From assembly GCF_020532725.1 (NCBI RefSeq), contig NZ_JAJAVC010000006.1:124001-188000 (forward strand): DNA of 64,000 bases, written 5' to 3'. Shown in pieces: positions 20,515 through 30,125 of this stretch. The notes beneath the pieces are model-generated. The model searched no databases. It was not told the origin of the DNA and saw only the letters and a list, made by a program, of their open reading frames with translations. The position numbers and the translations under genes were made by a program. Each line of letters opens with the position of its first letter. Position 1 is the stretch's first letter. Origin of the DNA: Methylobacillus arboreus (GTDB lineage Bacteria > Pseudomonadota > Gammaproteobacteria > Burkholderiales > Methylophilaceae).

Positions 20515-21446
20515 GAAAGCCATGCTCCACGCATCATGGCAATGCCGTGAGCGCCATGTTCCCAGGCCTGTTCGATATCCGCCTGCTGCATGCCGCCCAA
20601 TGCATATACCGGCAAGCTGCAGTCCTTTACAAGCGCAGCAAAGCCCTCCCATCCCAGCACCTGAGCTCCAGGATGACTCAATGTAGGCAATACCGGCGAT
20701 ACTACGGCAAAATCCAGGCCCAGCAATTGCGCATGCGCCAATTGCTCTGCATCATGGCAGGAGGCGGCACACAATATCTCTTGCGGGCGTTCAGACAGTG
20801 CCATCAGGCGCTCGGAGGACAAATGCACGCCTGCAAAACCTAGCGACTGCGCAGTCTCAATCTCGCCATTCAACAACATCCTGGCTTGATAAGGCTGGGC
20901 GATCGCCAGAACTTGTTGCGCCAGTCGCTTCAACGCATCTGCAGGCAAATCCTTTTCCCGCAATTGCAACAAGCGCAAGCCCTGATCCATGGCAAGCTGC
21001 AAACTCGCAAGAAAACGCTGTTCTCCCATTTCCGCAACATTACTGATGGCATACACAGAAGGCAGGTTTAATGCAGCCAGGATAGGCTCGTTGGCAGGCA
21101 GCATCGGCCCCACGCTAAGCGCAGATGGATTTTGCCAGCTCAAGCGCTGGCCTTCACACCCTTGGGGCTCGTGCTTCCACTTGCGCACAATGAAAAAATG
21201 CAGCTCCACCTTGCGGTCAGGATATTCAAAACGGCGCAATAACCAAGGATGCGCCGTCACCACTTCAATCCCGAGTTCCTCATGCAGCTCACGCACCAAG
21301 GCATGATGTGGGCTTTCGCCGGCCTCTATCTTGCCGCCGGGAAACTCCCACCAGCCATCCCAGGGTTTGCCGGCAGGACGCTCGGCCAGCAATACCTGGC
21401 CATCAGGGCGCTGCAATATTGCCACCGCAGCTCGCACCACGCTCAT
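20511..21446 (-). CDS. Nudix hydrolase fused to a thiamine-phosphate-synthase-like domain
   Basis: A 311-aa fusion. Residues 1-130 are a MutT-type Nudix domain with the complete box GGKIEAGESPHHALVRELHE followed by ELGIE; it probably cleans oxidised dGTP. Residues 130-311 form a ThiE/TenI-like barrel: LQLREKD, GVHLSSERL, and ALGGM. Two ThiE active-site motifs are altered: the usual ND is NG (LLNG), and the phosphate region reads SPVLPTLSHPGA in place of a TPTK-type loop. This fusion is common in beta- and gammaproteobacteria, with the barrel function unclear. Its start overlaps the ATPase stop by four bases. Confidence 0.9.
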   Translation of the reverse strand: MSVVRAAVAILQRPDGQVLLAERPAGKPWDGWWEFPGGKIEAGESPHHALVRELHEELGIEVVTAHPWLLRRFEYPDRKVELHFFIVRKWKHEPQGCEGQRLSWQNPSALSVGPMLPANEPILAALNLPSVYAISNVAEMGEQRFLASLQLAMDQGLRLLQLREKDLPADALKRLAQQVLAIAQPYQARMLLNGEIETAQSLGFAGVHLSSERLMALSERPQEILCAASCHDAEQLAHAQLLGLDFAVVSPVLPTLSHPGAQVLGWEGFAALVKDCSLPVYALGGMQQADIEQAWEHGAHGIAMMRGAWLS

Positions 21447-22318
21447 GGCTGTTTGCTTTCCGTGAGCGCCAAGCGCCCGACATAATCGCGGGCGAACTGG
21501 TAAGCCACACGGCCACTGCGCGCGCCTCGGGTATGCGAGAACAGCAAGGCCGCACTGCCTATTTCATCGTTCATCTCTGCAACGCCATAATGCTTGAGCC
21601 ACTGTGCGGCAACGGCAAGGTATTCATCCTGGCTAAATGAGTAGAACGACAGCCACAGGCCGAAACGCTCGGACAAGGACACCTTTTCCTCGGTGGTATC
21701 GCCCGGGCGGATCTCATCGCCGTGGCGCTGCACCTCAAGGTTCTCCGACATATATTCCGGCATCAGGTGACGGCGGTTGGAAGTGGCATAGACCAGCACA
21801 TTGTCGGACGTAGCGGCAATCGAACCGTCAAGCACCACTTTGAGCGCCTTGTAACCCGGATCGCTCGCTTCAAAGGAAAGATCGTCACAAAAGACGATAA
21901 AACGCTCCTTGCGCTCACGCAACAAGGCCGCAATTTCCGGCAATGCCACAAGATCCTGCTTGTCGACCTCGACCAGGCGCAACCCCTGATCGGCAAATGC
22001 ACTCAGCACAGCCTTCACGAGAGATGACTTTCCCGTGCCACGCGCACCGGTCAACAGCACATTATTGGCCGGGTAACCATGCACAAACTGCTCCGTATTC
22101 CGCACGATCTCGGCCTTTTGTTCATCCACGTTGCGGATGTCATCCAGACTGATATGGTGCGGATGGTCGACGGCCACCAGATGGCCTCGCCCGTTCACGG
22201 TTTGCCAGCGCCAGGCGACAGCATTCCAGTCCGGTGCACTGGCAGGTGGCGGTAGAAAACTCTCCAGCCGTGCCAGCACTGCCTCGGCACGCGTAATTAG
22301 TTGTTCGATATCTGCCAT
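21443..22318 (-). CDS. AAA ATPase of the DUF815 family
   Basis: A 291-aa cytoplasmic ATPase of unknown role. Walker A is GARGTGKSSLVKAVL and Walker B is FIVFCDDLSFE. A sensor-1-like YATSNRRHLMPEY and an arginine-containing RPGDTTEEKVSLSERFG follow, all characteristic of DUF815. Start ATG 22318 (MADIEQLITRAEAV) is chosen; upstream codons are not conserved-looking. It lies seven bases after argJ and overlaps the Nudix-ThiE gene, so the three are one operon. Confidence 0.88.
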   Translation of the reverse strand: MADIEQLITRAEAVLARLESFLPPPASAPDWNAVAWRWQTVNGRGHLVAVDHPHHISLDDIRNVDEQKAEIVRNTEQFVHGYPANNVLLTGARGTGKSSLVKAVLSAFADQGLRLVEVDKQDLVALPEIAALLRERKERFIVFCDDLSFEASDPGYKALKVVLDGSIAATSDNVLVYATSNRRHLMPEYMSENLEVQRHGDEIRPGDTTEEKVSLSERFGLWLSFYSFSQDEYLAVAAQWLKHYGVAEMNDEIGSAALLFSHTRGARSGRVAYQFARDYVGRLALTESKQP

Positions 22319-22325
22319 ATAGTAT

Positions 22326-23558
22326 TTAACTGCGGTAATCCGCATTGATGCGGACATAATCATAGGAAAAATCACAGGTCCAGACCGTCGCCTCGGCACT
22401 GCCGCGATTCAGCACTACGCGCACCGTAATTTCAGACTCCTGCATCACGGCTGCGCCCTGCTCTTCGACATAGCTGGTTGCGCGGCCGCCGTTCTCAGCC
22501 ACCAGCACATCGCCAAGATAGAGCTGCAAGGCATTCACATCGAGGTCGTCGACACCGGCATAGCCAATCGCCGCCAGGATACGGCCCAGATTGGGGTCAG
22601 AGGCAAAGAAGGCAGTCTTGATCAAGGGAGAATGCGCAATCGCATAGGCCACCTTGCGGCATTCCTCAACATCCTGGCCTGCCTCGACCTTGATCGTCAT
22701 GAACTTGGTGGCACCTTCGCCATCGCGCACAATCGCCTGGGCCAACTCGACCGCAACGTCAGTGATCGCATCACGCAATGCCAGGTATTCAACACTGCCG
22801 ATGTCATTGATTTCCGCATTGCCAGCCTTGCCCGTAGCCGCAACGATAAAGGAATCATTGGTCGAGGTATCGCCATCCACGGTAATACAGTTGAAGGAGC
22901 GGTTCACGGCATGGTCAATCAAGGCTGCAAGCGTAGACTGACTGATGGCGGCATCGGTTGCGACATAGCCGAGCATGGTCGCCATATTGGGGTGGATCAT
23001 GCCAGAGCCCTTGGAGATACCGGTAATGGTCACGGTCTTGCCATCCACGGTAATCTGGCGCGAAGTGCCCTTGGAGACGATATCCGTTGTCATAATGGCC
23101 TCGGCGGCATCAAACCAGTGTTGCCCACCAAGGTTGGCAACACATTGCGGCAAACCTGCCAGGAGGCGATCCATAGGCAAGGGTTCCAGGATCACGCCAG
23201 TGGAGAACGGCAACACCTGTTCCGGTGCGACCTGCAGCAACTCAGCCAGCGCATTGCACGTTGTACGCGCCTTTTCCAGACCGGCTTCACCCGTTCCAGC
23301 ATTGGCGTTTCCTGTATTCACCACCAACGCACGAATGTCGCCATTGGTCTTAAACAGGTGTTCTTTGCAGACAATGACTGGTGCTGCGCAGAAGCGGTTC
23401 TTGGTGAAGACCCCAGCCACGCGGCTGCCTTCAGCAAGCTTGATGACCAGCATGTCCTTGCGGTCCGGTTTGCGGATATTGGCTTTGGCAATCCCGAGTT
23501 CTACACCCGGCACCGCCAGCAGAGATTGCGCCTCAGGCGCGACTAGATTAACTGGCAT
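22326..23558 (-). CDS. argJ: glutamate N-acetyltransferase / amino-acid acetyltransferase ArgJ
   Basis: Transfers the acetyl group from N-acetylornithine to glutamate in the cyclic arginine pathway. It is 410 aa. The autoproteolysis region [16 protein letters not shown] holds the Thr that becomes the nucleophile of the beta chain. [16 protein letters not shown] and [15 protein letters not shown] are further signatures. Bifunctional members also use acetyl-CoA; which type this is cannot be told by eye. A separate argA lies 21 kb away. It heads the argJ-ATPase-Nudix operon. Confidence 0.97.
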   Translation of the reverse strand: MPVNLVAPEAQSLLAVPGVELGIAKANIRKPDRKDMLVIKLAEGSRVAGVFTKNRFCAAPVIVCKEHLFKTNGDIRALVVNTGNANAGTGEAGLEKARTTCNALAELLQVAPEQVLPFSTGVILEPLPMDRLLAGLPQCVANLGGQHWFDAAEAIMTTDIVSKGTSRQITVDGKTVTITGISKGSGMIHPNMATMLGYVATDAAISQSTLAALIDHAVNRSFNCITVDGDTSTNDSFIVAATGKAGNAEINDIGSVEYLALRDAITDVAVELAQAIVRDGEGATKFMTIKVEAGQDVEECRKVAYAIAHSPLIKTAFFASDPNLGRILAAIGYAGVDDLDVNALQLYLGDVLVAENGGRATSYVEEQGAAVMQESEITVRVVLNRGSAEATVWTCDFSYDYVRINADYRS

Positions 23559-23871
23559 TGATAGCTCAACTGAAATGGCAAAACGCTGATTCTACCGTAT
23601 TCAGTCGGCCTTGGCGCAGCAGCCAGACCTATCATATTGATCAGTCCGGTATGGATCATGGCCCTGGACATAAGCAGGCATCATCCATCACGGCCAACGG
23701 ATGTGCTTCATGGTCATCGTCATGCTTGACCAGCCGGAATACTGCTCCTTCAGCCAGGCCGGCAGAACACCACCAACCCTAAAAACCTTTACTAATCTTA
23801 CGGAAGTTGTTCACAGATCCAAAAAGGTACGGTACAGTACCATACATTAAAACTCAAAAAAGGACTGCTTC
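23559..23871. other. intergenic region between argJ and tetR, with possible gene remnant
   Basis: This 313-base stretch holds no convincing gene. On the minus strand 23656-23778 is a 40-codon open frame without a start codon, translating to a His/Asp-rich ending (FRLVKHDDDHEAHPLAVMDD, then ACLCPGP and stop). It could be the 3' end of a broken gene left at an insertion boundary, but I do not recognise it. The right end carries the tetR promoter and operator. Confidence 0.4.
23810..23845 (+). promoter_or_regulatory. tetR promoter with overlapping palindromic operator
   Basis: TTCACA (23810-23815) and TACAGT (23833-23838) are 17 bases apart. A dyad with the perfect core GGTACAGTACC (23831-23841), extended imperfectly to 23827-23845, covers the -10 element. 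It is a good candidate for self-repression by the adjacent TetR protein. Confidence 0.6.
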
Positions 23872-24540
23872 ATGATTGAACAGCCGTCTGCGCCAAGGTA
23901 TCGAACCGCCAAAGGAATACAACGGATGCAGGATCTCACGGAGACCGCTGCAGAATTGTTCTTGGAGCGTGGCTTCGAGTCAGTGGCTATCGATGACTTG
24001 ATCGCGCGCGTCGGCGGTTCGCGGCGCAATATTTACAGTCACTTCGGCGGAAAGGAAGGACTGTTTGTCGAAGTCGTGACCAAACTCTGCACCGAGCTTG
24101 CAGCGCCCTTGGAACAATTGAACATTGCGGAACTAGATGTCAGCAACGCGCTATTCTCGTTTGGCAGCCAACTGCTGCAAACAGTCTTGCAGCCGCGAAC
24201 GCTGGCGTTGCACCGGTTGATGGTGGCCGAAGGCAAACGCTTTCCAGAACTCGCTCAAGCCATCATGAACGCAGGTCACCTCAACGCTATTGCCATCCTT
24301 ACTTCATGGATCGAATCTCGCCGCGGCAAATATCCACATGGCCTGGAAACCCACTTACCGGCGGCCACGCTGGCCCGGCAGTTTGTCAATATGGTCGTGG
24401 CGGAAGCGCAATTGCGAGCGCTTGTCGGCCTTGATCCTTACCCTCTGCCGCCTGCCGATGTGGATCGCATCGTCAACAACGCTGTCGCCATGTTTCTCCA
24501 TGGCGCATCAACTCAAAGGAATTCTCACGAATATGACTAA
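23872..24540 (+). CDS. TetR/AcrR-family transcriptional regulator
   Basis: A 222-aa repressor. The N-terminal TetR DNA-binding domain spans about residues 20-70 (AAELFLERGFESVAIDDLIA then VGGSRRNIYSHFGGKEGLF). The helical C-terminal domain resembles the AcrR/TetR_C type and would bind an unknown small ligand. A palindrome overlaps its own promoter. It overlaps the downstream DoxX-like gene by eight bases and probably controls it. Confidence 0.88.
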   Translation: MIEQPSAPRYRTAKGIQRMQDLTETAAELFLERGFESVAIDDLIARVGGSRRNIYSHFGGKEGLFVEVVTKLCTELAAPLEQLNIAELDVSNALFSFGSQLLQTVLQPRTLALHRLMVAEGKRFPELAQAIMNAGHLNAIAILTSWIESRRGKYPHGLETHLPAATLARQFVNMVVAEAQLRALVGLDPYPLPPADVDRIVNNAVAMFLHGASTQRNSHEYD

Positions 24541-24877
24541 ATTCTCCTGGCGGACCGCCCAGGCCTTTCTCCTCTCCGCATTTTTCCTGATTGGCGCGAT
24601 CGGTAACATCTTCGCTTCCGAACAAATCGCCGCCGACTATGCCCGCTGGGGCTACCCAGACTGGTTCCACTATGTGACCGGTTCGCTTGAACTGATCACA
24701 GCGATTTTGCTGGCACTCAAACCACTGCGTTTCTGGGGTGCTGCACTCGGCACCGCAATCATGGGTGGGGCAGCGGCCACGGTGCTGTTGCATGGCGAGT
24801 ATGCGCATGCGGTTGCGCCTCTGGTCATCCTGGCGCTTTCAGTTCTCGTTGGCTGGTTTAACAAGCCTAAGCTATGA
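24533..24877 (+). CDS. DoxX-like small membrane protein
   Basis: A 114-aa protein with four hydrophobic helices, matching the DoxX-like family: FLLSAFFLIGAIGNIFAS, WFHYVTGSLELITAILLALK, then FWGAALGTAIMGGAAATVLL and a last helix at LVILALSVLVGWF. The start at 24533 overlaps the end of tetR, and AAAGGA lies upstream. Members are often encoded next to TetR regulators and induced by oxidants or organic compounds, but the biochemical role is unclear. Confidence 0.82.
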   Translation: MTKFSWRTAQAFLLSAFFLIGAIGNIFASEQIAADYARWGYPDWFHYVTGSLELITAILLALKPLRFWGAALGTAIMGGAAATVLLHGEYAHAVAPLVILALSVLVGWFNKPKL

Positions 24878-24888
24878 CTTCGCCTGAT

Positions 24889-24927
24889 GAAATAAAAAAA
24901 CCGGGAATCTCCCGGCTTTTTTATTTC
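24889..24927. terminator. bidirectional terminator after the DoxX-like gene
   Basis: CCGGGA and TCCCGG form a stem with an ATC loop, flanked by an A run on the left and a T run on the right (AAATAAAAAAA/TTTTTTATTT). It lies between convergent genes; its right end touches the DUF1289 stop. Confidence 0.85.
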
Positions 24928-25111
24928 ACTGTATCAATGCAGCTTCACGCCCCGCTATTTTTTCCAGCACCTCACGGCGCTCGTGATTCTGCATGGTGCG
25001 CCAAGCGCGGATTTCATCGATAGTACGCAGGCAACCTTCACAGTACTTGCGCTCCTGATCCAGTGTACACATGCCGATACAGGGAGAAGCAACCTGATCC
25101 TCAGCCTGCAT
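24926..25111 (-). CDS. DUF1289 Cys-rich small protein
   Basis: A 61-aa protein with four Cys in SPCIGMCTLDQERKYCEGC, followed by RTIDEIRAW, the defining pattern of DUF1289. It probably binds a metal or iron-sulfur cluster; role unknown. Start ATG 25111 overlaps the secA stop by one base in an ATGA, giving the standard N-terminus; longer starts at 25132 or 25165 exist within secA. It is the last gene of the M23-secA group. Confidence 0.85.
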   Translation of the reverse strand: MQAEDQVASPCIGMCTLDQERKYCEGCLRTIDEIRAWRTMQNHERREVLEKIAGREAALIQ

Positions 25112-27837
25112 CAGCTCAGCTTGCCATGGCATTGCTTGTATTTCTTGCCGGAACCACAGGGGCAAGGATCGTTACGGCCAACCTTATCGCCAGCACGCTC
25201 AAATGTCGCCACTGGTCGTTCACCAGCGTCAGCTTCATCACCCTCGTGACCCAGCGCTTCGTCATAGTCGGCATGCTGATATTGCACATTCTCTAGTTCT
25301 GCCGGCTTCTCCACCGCCTCAACATCGGCCTCGCTTTGCACTTTGACCAGCATGGTCACCTGGGTCACTTCGCGCTTGACGGTATCAAGCAGGCTGGAGA
25401 ACAACGCGAATGCTTCGCGCTTATACTCCTGCTTGGGGTTCTTCTGCGCGTAGGAACGCAGATGAATGCCTTGGCGCAGATGATCCAATGCAGCCAGATG
25501 CTCACGCCAGTGGTTATCCAGGCTTTGCAACATCACGGCACGCTCGAACTGGCGTATGACGCTGGTGGAAGCTTGCGCCTCCTTGGCAGCGTAGGCGGCA
25601 TTCGCGGTATCGACGATATGCTCGCGCAGAGTTTCTTCGTGCAGGTTGGGGTTGTCTTCCAGCATCTTCTGCAATGGAATTTCCAGGCCAAGGTCAGCCT
25701 GCAGGGCTTTTTCCAAGCCCGGGATATCCCACTGCTCTTCCAGGCTCTCAGGCGGGATATAGGTGGCAATCAGGTTATGGATCACATCCACGCGCATGGC
25801 CGCAATGGTTTCGCCCACATCAGCGGCTTCCAGCAATTCATTACGCTGCTGGTAGATCACCTTGCGCTGGTCATTCGATACATCGTCGTATTCGAGCAAC
25901 TGCTTGCGGATATCGAAGTTGCGCCCCTCGACCTTGCGCTGTGCGTTCTCGATCGCACGCGTGACCCATGGATGCTCGATGGCTTCGCCTTCAGGCATCT
26001 TCAGGCGCTCCATGATTGCCGCAACGCGGTCAGAGGCAAAAATGCGCAGCAGTTGATCTTCCAACGACAGGTAGAAACGGCTGGAGCCAGGATCACCCTG
26101 ACGGCCGGCACGACCGCGCAACTGGTTATCCACACGGCGGGATTCATGGCGCTCGGTACCGATGATATGCAAGCCACCGGCTGCCAGCACCGCATCGTGC
26201 TGCACCTGCCAGTCGGCCTTGAGCTTGGCAATCTGCTCAGCCTTGTCTGCTTCAGACAAGCTATCATCCGCCTCGATCACGGCAATCTCGGGCTCCGGGT
26301 TACCGCCAAGCACGATATCGGTACCACGACCGGCCATATTGGTCGCAATGGTAATCATACCGGGACGCCCGGCCTGGACAATGATGTGCGCCTCGCGCTC
26401 GTGCTGCTTGGCATTCAACACTTGATGCTCCAGCTTGGCCTGCGTGAGGAAATTGGAAATCACTTCAGAGTTCTCAATCGAGGTCGTGCCCACCAGCACG
26501 GGCTGCCCGCGCTTTTGGCATTCCTTGATATCGTCCACGACTGCCTGGTACTTCTCTTTTCCCGTGCGATATACCTTGTCCATCTGGTCCTTGCGCTGCA
26601 AGGGGCGATGGGTGGGGATAACGACAGTTTCCAGGCCGTAGATCTGGTTGAATTCATAGGCCTCGGTATCCGCGGTACCGGTCATGCCGGACAGCTTGCC
26701 ATACATGCGGAAATAATTCTGGAAGGTAATCGACGCCAGCGTCTGGTTTTCTTTCTGGATGGTCACGCCTTCCTTGGCTTCCACCGCCTGGTGCAAACCG
26801 TCGGACCAGCGGCGGCCAGCCATCATGCGGCCGGTAAACTCATCCACAATCACGATCTCGCCATCCCGCACGACGTAATGCTGGTCGCGGTGGTAAAGCG
26901 ATTGCGCGCGCAGGGCGGCATACATATGGTGGACCAGGCTGATATTGGCTGCGTCGTAAAGGCTGGTGCCCTCGGCCAGCAGGCCTGCCTCCGCAAGCAA
27001 GGCTTCGGCATGCTCGTGCCCTTGTTCGGAGAGCAATACCTGGTGCGACTTTTCATCCACCCAGAAATCGCCTTCGCCTTCTTCCTTCTCCTGGCGCACC
27101 AGCTTGGCAGCGATGCTGTTCATTTGCAGGTAGAGGTCCACGCTGTCATCGGCCTGGCCGGAAATAATCAGCGGGGTACGCGCTTCATCGATCAGGATGG
27201 AGTCCACCTCATCCACCAGCGCATAATTCAGGCTGCGCTGCACACGCTCTTCTGCCGTGAACACCATATTGTCGCGTAGGTAGTCAAAGCCGAATTCATT
27301 GTTGGTACCGTAGGTAATGTCCGCAGCATAGGCTTTCTGCTTTTCATCGTGCGGCATTTGCGAAAGGTTGATGCCCACGGTCAGGCCGAGGAAATTGTAG
27401 AGGCGCGACATCCACTCGGCATCGCGGCGCGCGAGGTAGTCATTGACCGTCACAACATGCACACCCTTGCCGGCCAGGGCATTGAGATATGCAGGTAACG
27501 TAGCCACCAGGGTCTTGCCCTCGCCGGTGCGCATTTCAGCGATCTTGCCCGCATTAAGTACCATGCCGCCGATCAACTGCACGTCGAAATGGCGCATATT
27601 GAGCACGCGGCGGCCTCCTTCGCGCACCACGGCAAAAGCCTCCGGCAGCAACTTCTCCAGCGTTTCACCTTGCTGGTAACGCTGCTTGAATTCCTCAGTC
27701 TTGGCTTTCAACTGCTCATCGGTCAACGCCTGCATGGCGCTTTCCAGGGCATTGATGGCTTTGACATTCTGTGCGTATTGTTTTACCAGCCGTTCATTGC
27801 GGCTACCGAAGAATTTTTTGAACAACGCGGATAACAT
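25111..27837 (-). CDS. secA: preprotein translocase ATPase SecA
   Basis: Motor that pushes preproteins through SecYEG. It is 908 aa, full length. Walker A is MRTGEGKT at residues 102-109; the [19 protein letters not shown] stretch is Walker B and its surroundings; NMAGRGTDI and [10 protein letters not shown] are motor signatures. The C-terminal zinc-binding tail [14 protein letters not shown], which binds SecB and phospholipid, is complete. It follows the M23 peptidase gene. A long open frame on the opposite strand is only its shadow. Confidence 0.98.
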   Translation of the reverse strand: MLSALFKKFFGSRNERLVKQYAQNVKAINALESAMQALTDEQLKAKTEEFKQRYQQGETLEKLLPEAFAVVREGGRRVLNMRHFDVQLIGGMVLNAGKIAEMRTGEGKTLVATLPAYLNALAGKGVHVVTVNDYLARRDAEWMSRLYNFLGLTVGINLSQMPHDEKQKAYAADITYGTNNEFGFDYLRDNMVFTAEERVQRSLNYALVDEVDSILIDEARTPLIISGQADDSVDLYLQMNSIAAKLVRQEKEEGEGDFWVDEKSHQVLLSEQGHEHAEALLAEAGLLAEGTSLYDAANISLVHHMYAALRAQSLYHRDQHYVVRDGEIVIVDEFTGRMMAGRRWSDGLHQAVEAKEGVTIQKENQTLASITFQNYFRMYGKLSGMTGTADTEAYEFNQIYGLETVVIPTHRPLQRKDQMDKVYRTGKEKYQAVVDDIKECQKRGQPVLVGTTSIENSEVISNFLTQAKLEHQVLNAKQHEREAHIIVQAGRPGMITIATNMAGRGTDIVLGGNPEPEIAVIEADDSLSEADKAEQIAKLKADWQVQHDAVLAAGGLHIIGTERHESRRVDNQLRGRAGRQGDPGSSRFYLSLEDQLLRIFASDRVAAIMERLKMPEGEAIEHPWVTRAIENAQRKVEGRNFDIRKQLLEYDDVSNDQRKVIYQQRNELLEAADVGETIAAMRVDVIHNLIATYIPPESLEEQWDIPGLEKALQADLGLEIPLQKMLEDNPNLHEETLREHIVDTANAAYAAKEAQASTSVIRQFERAVMLQSLDNHWREHLAALDHLRQGIHLRSYAQKNPKQEYKREAFALFSSLLDTVKREVTQVTMLVKVQSEADVEAVEKPAELENVQYQHADYDEALGHEGDEADAGERPVATFERAGDKVGRNDPCPCGSGKKYKQCHGKLS

Positions 27838-27961
27838 GAAGTGGCACCAATTTTCCGACCAAGCGGAAACCTTTTGCTTAGCTTTGATAATTAAAAATTA
27901 AGGATAGTTACAACAAACTCTTAACAAAATCTTTTTAAATACTGACTGCTGTTTTAAATAC

Positions 27962-28840
27962 TTACTTCATAGCTTGCAGGTACTTGCGCGGATCAAGCGC
28001 TGCCCCATTCAGCCGGACTTCAAAATGCAAATGCGCCCCTGTCGAACGCCCGGTACTGCCAACACGTGCGATCAACTGGCCCCGCTCCACACGCTCGCCA
28101 GCCTTTACCAGCAAGTCAGAAGCATGCGCATAACGGGTTTCAAGGCCTGCGCCATGGTCAATCTTGACGATTTTACCATAGTCATGAGTCTGCTCCGCAG
28201 CCGTTACAATCCCGCCGGCAGAAGCATACACAGGCGTGCCGCTCTCAGCCACAAAATCTAGCCCTTCATGAAAAGCCATATGGCCTGAGAACGGGTCGAC
28301 GCGCCAGCCATAACTGGAAGAGTTGTAGGCTACCTCGGTAGGCATGGTGCTGGGCAAGGTGCTCGCCTGCAGGCGCTGCTGCAGCATCATGGCTTCCAGC
28401 AAGCTCAGCTTGTCGCTGCTCAAATCAATAGCGCGGTCAAGCTCAGCCAGCTTTTGCGTCAACTCCTGCTCCGACATGCGATGCGCATTCACGGCAGGGC
28501 CGCCACGGCCCGGCGGCAGCATATCCGCAGCGCCATCCTTGACCCCCGCCATTGTCGACAGCCTGGTGCCCAAGGCATCCAGGCGTATCAGCTTGGCTTC
28601 GACCTCGCCCAGATGCTGGGCCAGTGCGTCGATATGCGCAAGCTCATTGGCAGAGACCATGTTAAATGTCACAGGCAGCAAGCTTTTTGCCACTTGGTGC
28701 TCTTGTGAAGCATGTGGCACAATAAAAGCCAAGGCCAGCGCCACGGGCAACAGGCTCACAAACCCTAAAAGCAGTATCGCCCAACGCAAGGATATGCTTC
28801 TGGTTCTTGCCATGCTGTTAGATACAAAAATGATGTTCAT
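27962..28840 (-). CDS. M23-family murein endopeptidase
   Basis: A 292-aa envelope protein with one N-terminal membrane helix (WAILLLGFVSLLPVALALAF), a coiled-coil middle and a C-terminal LytM/M23 domain. The zinc ligands are in HEGLDF and HLHFEVR (H-x-H), with GSTGRSTGAHLHFE the usual end. All catalytic positions seem present. ATG 28840 is chosen because GAGGGGAAG lies just upstream. It is transcribed toward secA and diverges from dciA with only 25 bases between start codons. Confidence 0.9.
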   Translation of the reverse strand: MNIIFVSNSMARTRSISLRWAILLLGFVSLLPVALALAFIVPHASQEHQVAKSLLPVTFNMVSANELAHIDALAQHLGEVEAKLIRLDALGTRLSTMAGVKDGAADMLPPGRGGPAVNAHRMSEQELTQKLAELDRAIDLSSDKLSLLEAMMLQQRLQASTLPSTMPTEVAYNSSSYGWRVDPFSGHMAFHEGLDFVAESGTPVYASAGGIVTAAEQTHDYGKIVKIDHGAGLETRYAHASDLLVKAGERVERGQLIARVGSTGRSTGAHLHFEVRLNGAALDPRKYLQAMK

Positions 28841-28865
28841 TGCTTCCCCTCGGGAGATTGCCGGC

Positions 28866-29282
28866 ATGCTGCGTGTTAGTGCACTATTTACTGGAAATGC
28901 CGAACTGGCAGCCCTATCGGAACAGGCAGAAAAGCTGACGCTGTCGCAGCAGAAATGGAGTGCTGTGGTACCTGCCGCTCTCAAGCCATACACGCAGGCC
29001 GGAAGCGTCAATCACAAACGCCTCACGGTCTATGCGAACAACGGCGCAGTCGCTGCCAAAATCAAATTATTATTGCCCAGTTTGATAGTTGGGCTGCAAA
29101 AACAAGGGCTTGAAGTTACTTCAATTCGGGTGGAAGTGCAAGTCAAATCTTCCCCGGCAAAACCAGCCAAGAAGCTACGCACACTAAGCCCCATCGCAGC
29201 GGCAAGCCTTGAAAAACTGGCTGCCGAACTACAGGGCTCGCCTCTTGGCGACGCCGTCGCCCGGCTTTCCAGCCGCCGTTAG
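28866..29282 (+). CDS. dciA: DciA-type DUF721 protein
   Basis: About 138 aa. DciA is the ancestral replicative helicase loader/operator in bacteria lacking DnaC. The N-terminal KH-like half reads LSQQKWSAVVPAALKPYTQA and NHKRLTVYANNGAVAAKIKL, close to the family pattern of a hydrophobic strand pair followed by a surface helix. The start at ATG 28866 has GGGAG nine bases before it; ATG 28830 or 28833 would overlap the M23 start. The tail after residue 95 is basic and probably disordered, as usual. Confidence 0.75.
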   Translation: MLRVSALFTGNAELAALSEQAEKLTLSQQKWSAVVPAALKPYTQAGSVNHKRLTVYANNGAVAAKIKLLLPSLIVGLQKQGLEVTSIRVEVQVKSSPAKPAKKLRTLSPIAAASLEKLAAELQGSPLGDAVARLSSRR

Positions 29283-29333
29283 GACCGATCAACTTTTCCC
29301 TGGCAACAAACAAGGACTTGAGTCAGATTCAAT

Positions 29334-30125
29334 ATGGAGTTTTTACTTTATTTTATTGCAGGCGCCGGTGCCGGCATTCTGTCCGGGCTGCTTGGCGTAG
29401 GCGGTGGCACTGTAATCGTGCCGATTCTGGTGTTCATTTTTACTGCGCTCGCCTTTCCATCCGAGCACATCATGCACATCGCGCTGGGCACCTCCCTGGC
29501 GACCATCATCCTCACTTCGATATCGTCGGCGCGGGCACACCACAAAAAACAGAATGTGCATTGGTCAGTCGTCAAGCTCATCACACCTGGTATCGTGCTT
29601 GGGACGTTGCTGGGCGCATTGCTTGCGGGCCAGCTGAACACCATCGTCCTAAAATGTATTTTCGCGGTATTCGTGCTGGTGATCGCTACGCAGATGGTGC
29701 TTAGCTTCACGCCTGCCTCACATCGCCAACTCCCTGGCAAACTGGGCACATTGACAATGGGCGGCATCATCGGGGTGGTTTCCAGCCTAGTCGGGATTGG
29801 CGGTGGTTCGCTCTCTGTGCCGTTCCTGATCTATTGCAACTTCAACGCCCGCTATGCCATCGGCACATCCTCGGCCATCGGCCTGCCGATTGCGGTAGCC
29901 GGCACCATGGGCTTCATCGTAACCGGCCTGGCAGAGGGTAATTTACCCGAATACAGCCTCGGCTATATCTACCTGCCCGCATTTATCGGCATCGCAGTCG
30001 CCAGCATATTGACCGCCCCGTTCGGGGTTTACCTGGCCCATAGGCTGCCCGTCCCGGTGCTGAAGAAACTATTTGCGCTCCTGCTCTACATTGTCGGCCT
30101 CAGGATGCTCTGGAGCCTGATATGA
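29334..30125 (+). CDS. TauE/SafE (TSUP) family membrane transporter
   Basis: A 263-aa protein of eight predicted helices. Two glycine-rich repeats, GAGILSGLLGVGGGTVIVPI and GVVSSLVGIGGGSLSVP, are the hallmark of TSUP transporters, which move organosulfonates, sulfite or sulfoacetate and related anions. Substrate unknown. Its stop overlaps the ABC ATPase start by four bases (ATGA), so it is tied to the following ABC pair. Confidence 0.88.
   Translation: MEFLLYFIAGAGAGILSGLLGVGGGTVIVPILVFIFTALAFPSEHIMHIALGTSLATIILTSISSARAHHKKQNVHWSVVKLITPGIVLGTLLGALLAGQLNTIVLKCIFAVFVLVIATQMVLSFTPASHRQLPGKLGTLTMGGIIGVVSSLVGIGGGSLSVPFLIYCNFNARYAIGTSSAIGLPIAVAGTMGFIVTGLAEGNLPEYSLGYIYLPAFIGIAVASILTAPFGVYLAHRLPVPVLKKLFALLLYIVGLRMLWSLI

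Noticed and set aside
23558-23782. A 74-codon plus-strand frame between argJ and tetR
   Set aside because: Starts inside the argJ start codon on the other strand, has an unusual composition and no ribosome binding site; the minus-strand frame here is slightly more protein-like.
25336-27279. A 647-codon plus-strand open frame opposite secA
   Set aside because: It is antisense to a full-length, fully motif-bearing secA. Its translation has no recognisable domain; it follows from codon bias of a GC-rich gene.
27900-27960. TTAACAAAATC near the secA upstream region, like one arm of the purE-purK palindrome
   Set aside because: Only about ten bases match and there is no partner arm; more likely ordinary AT-rich promoter sequence.
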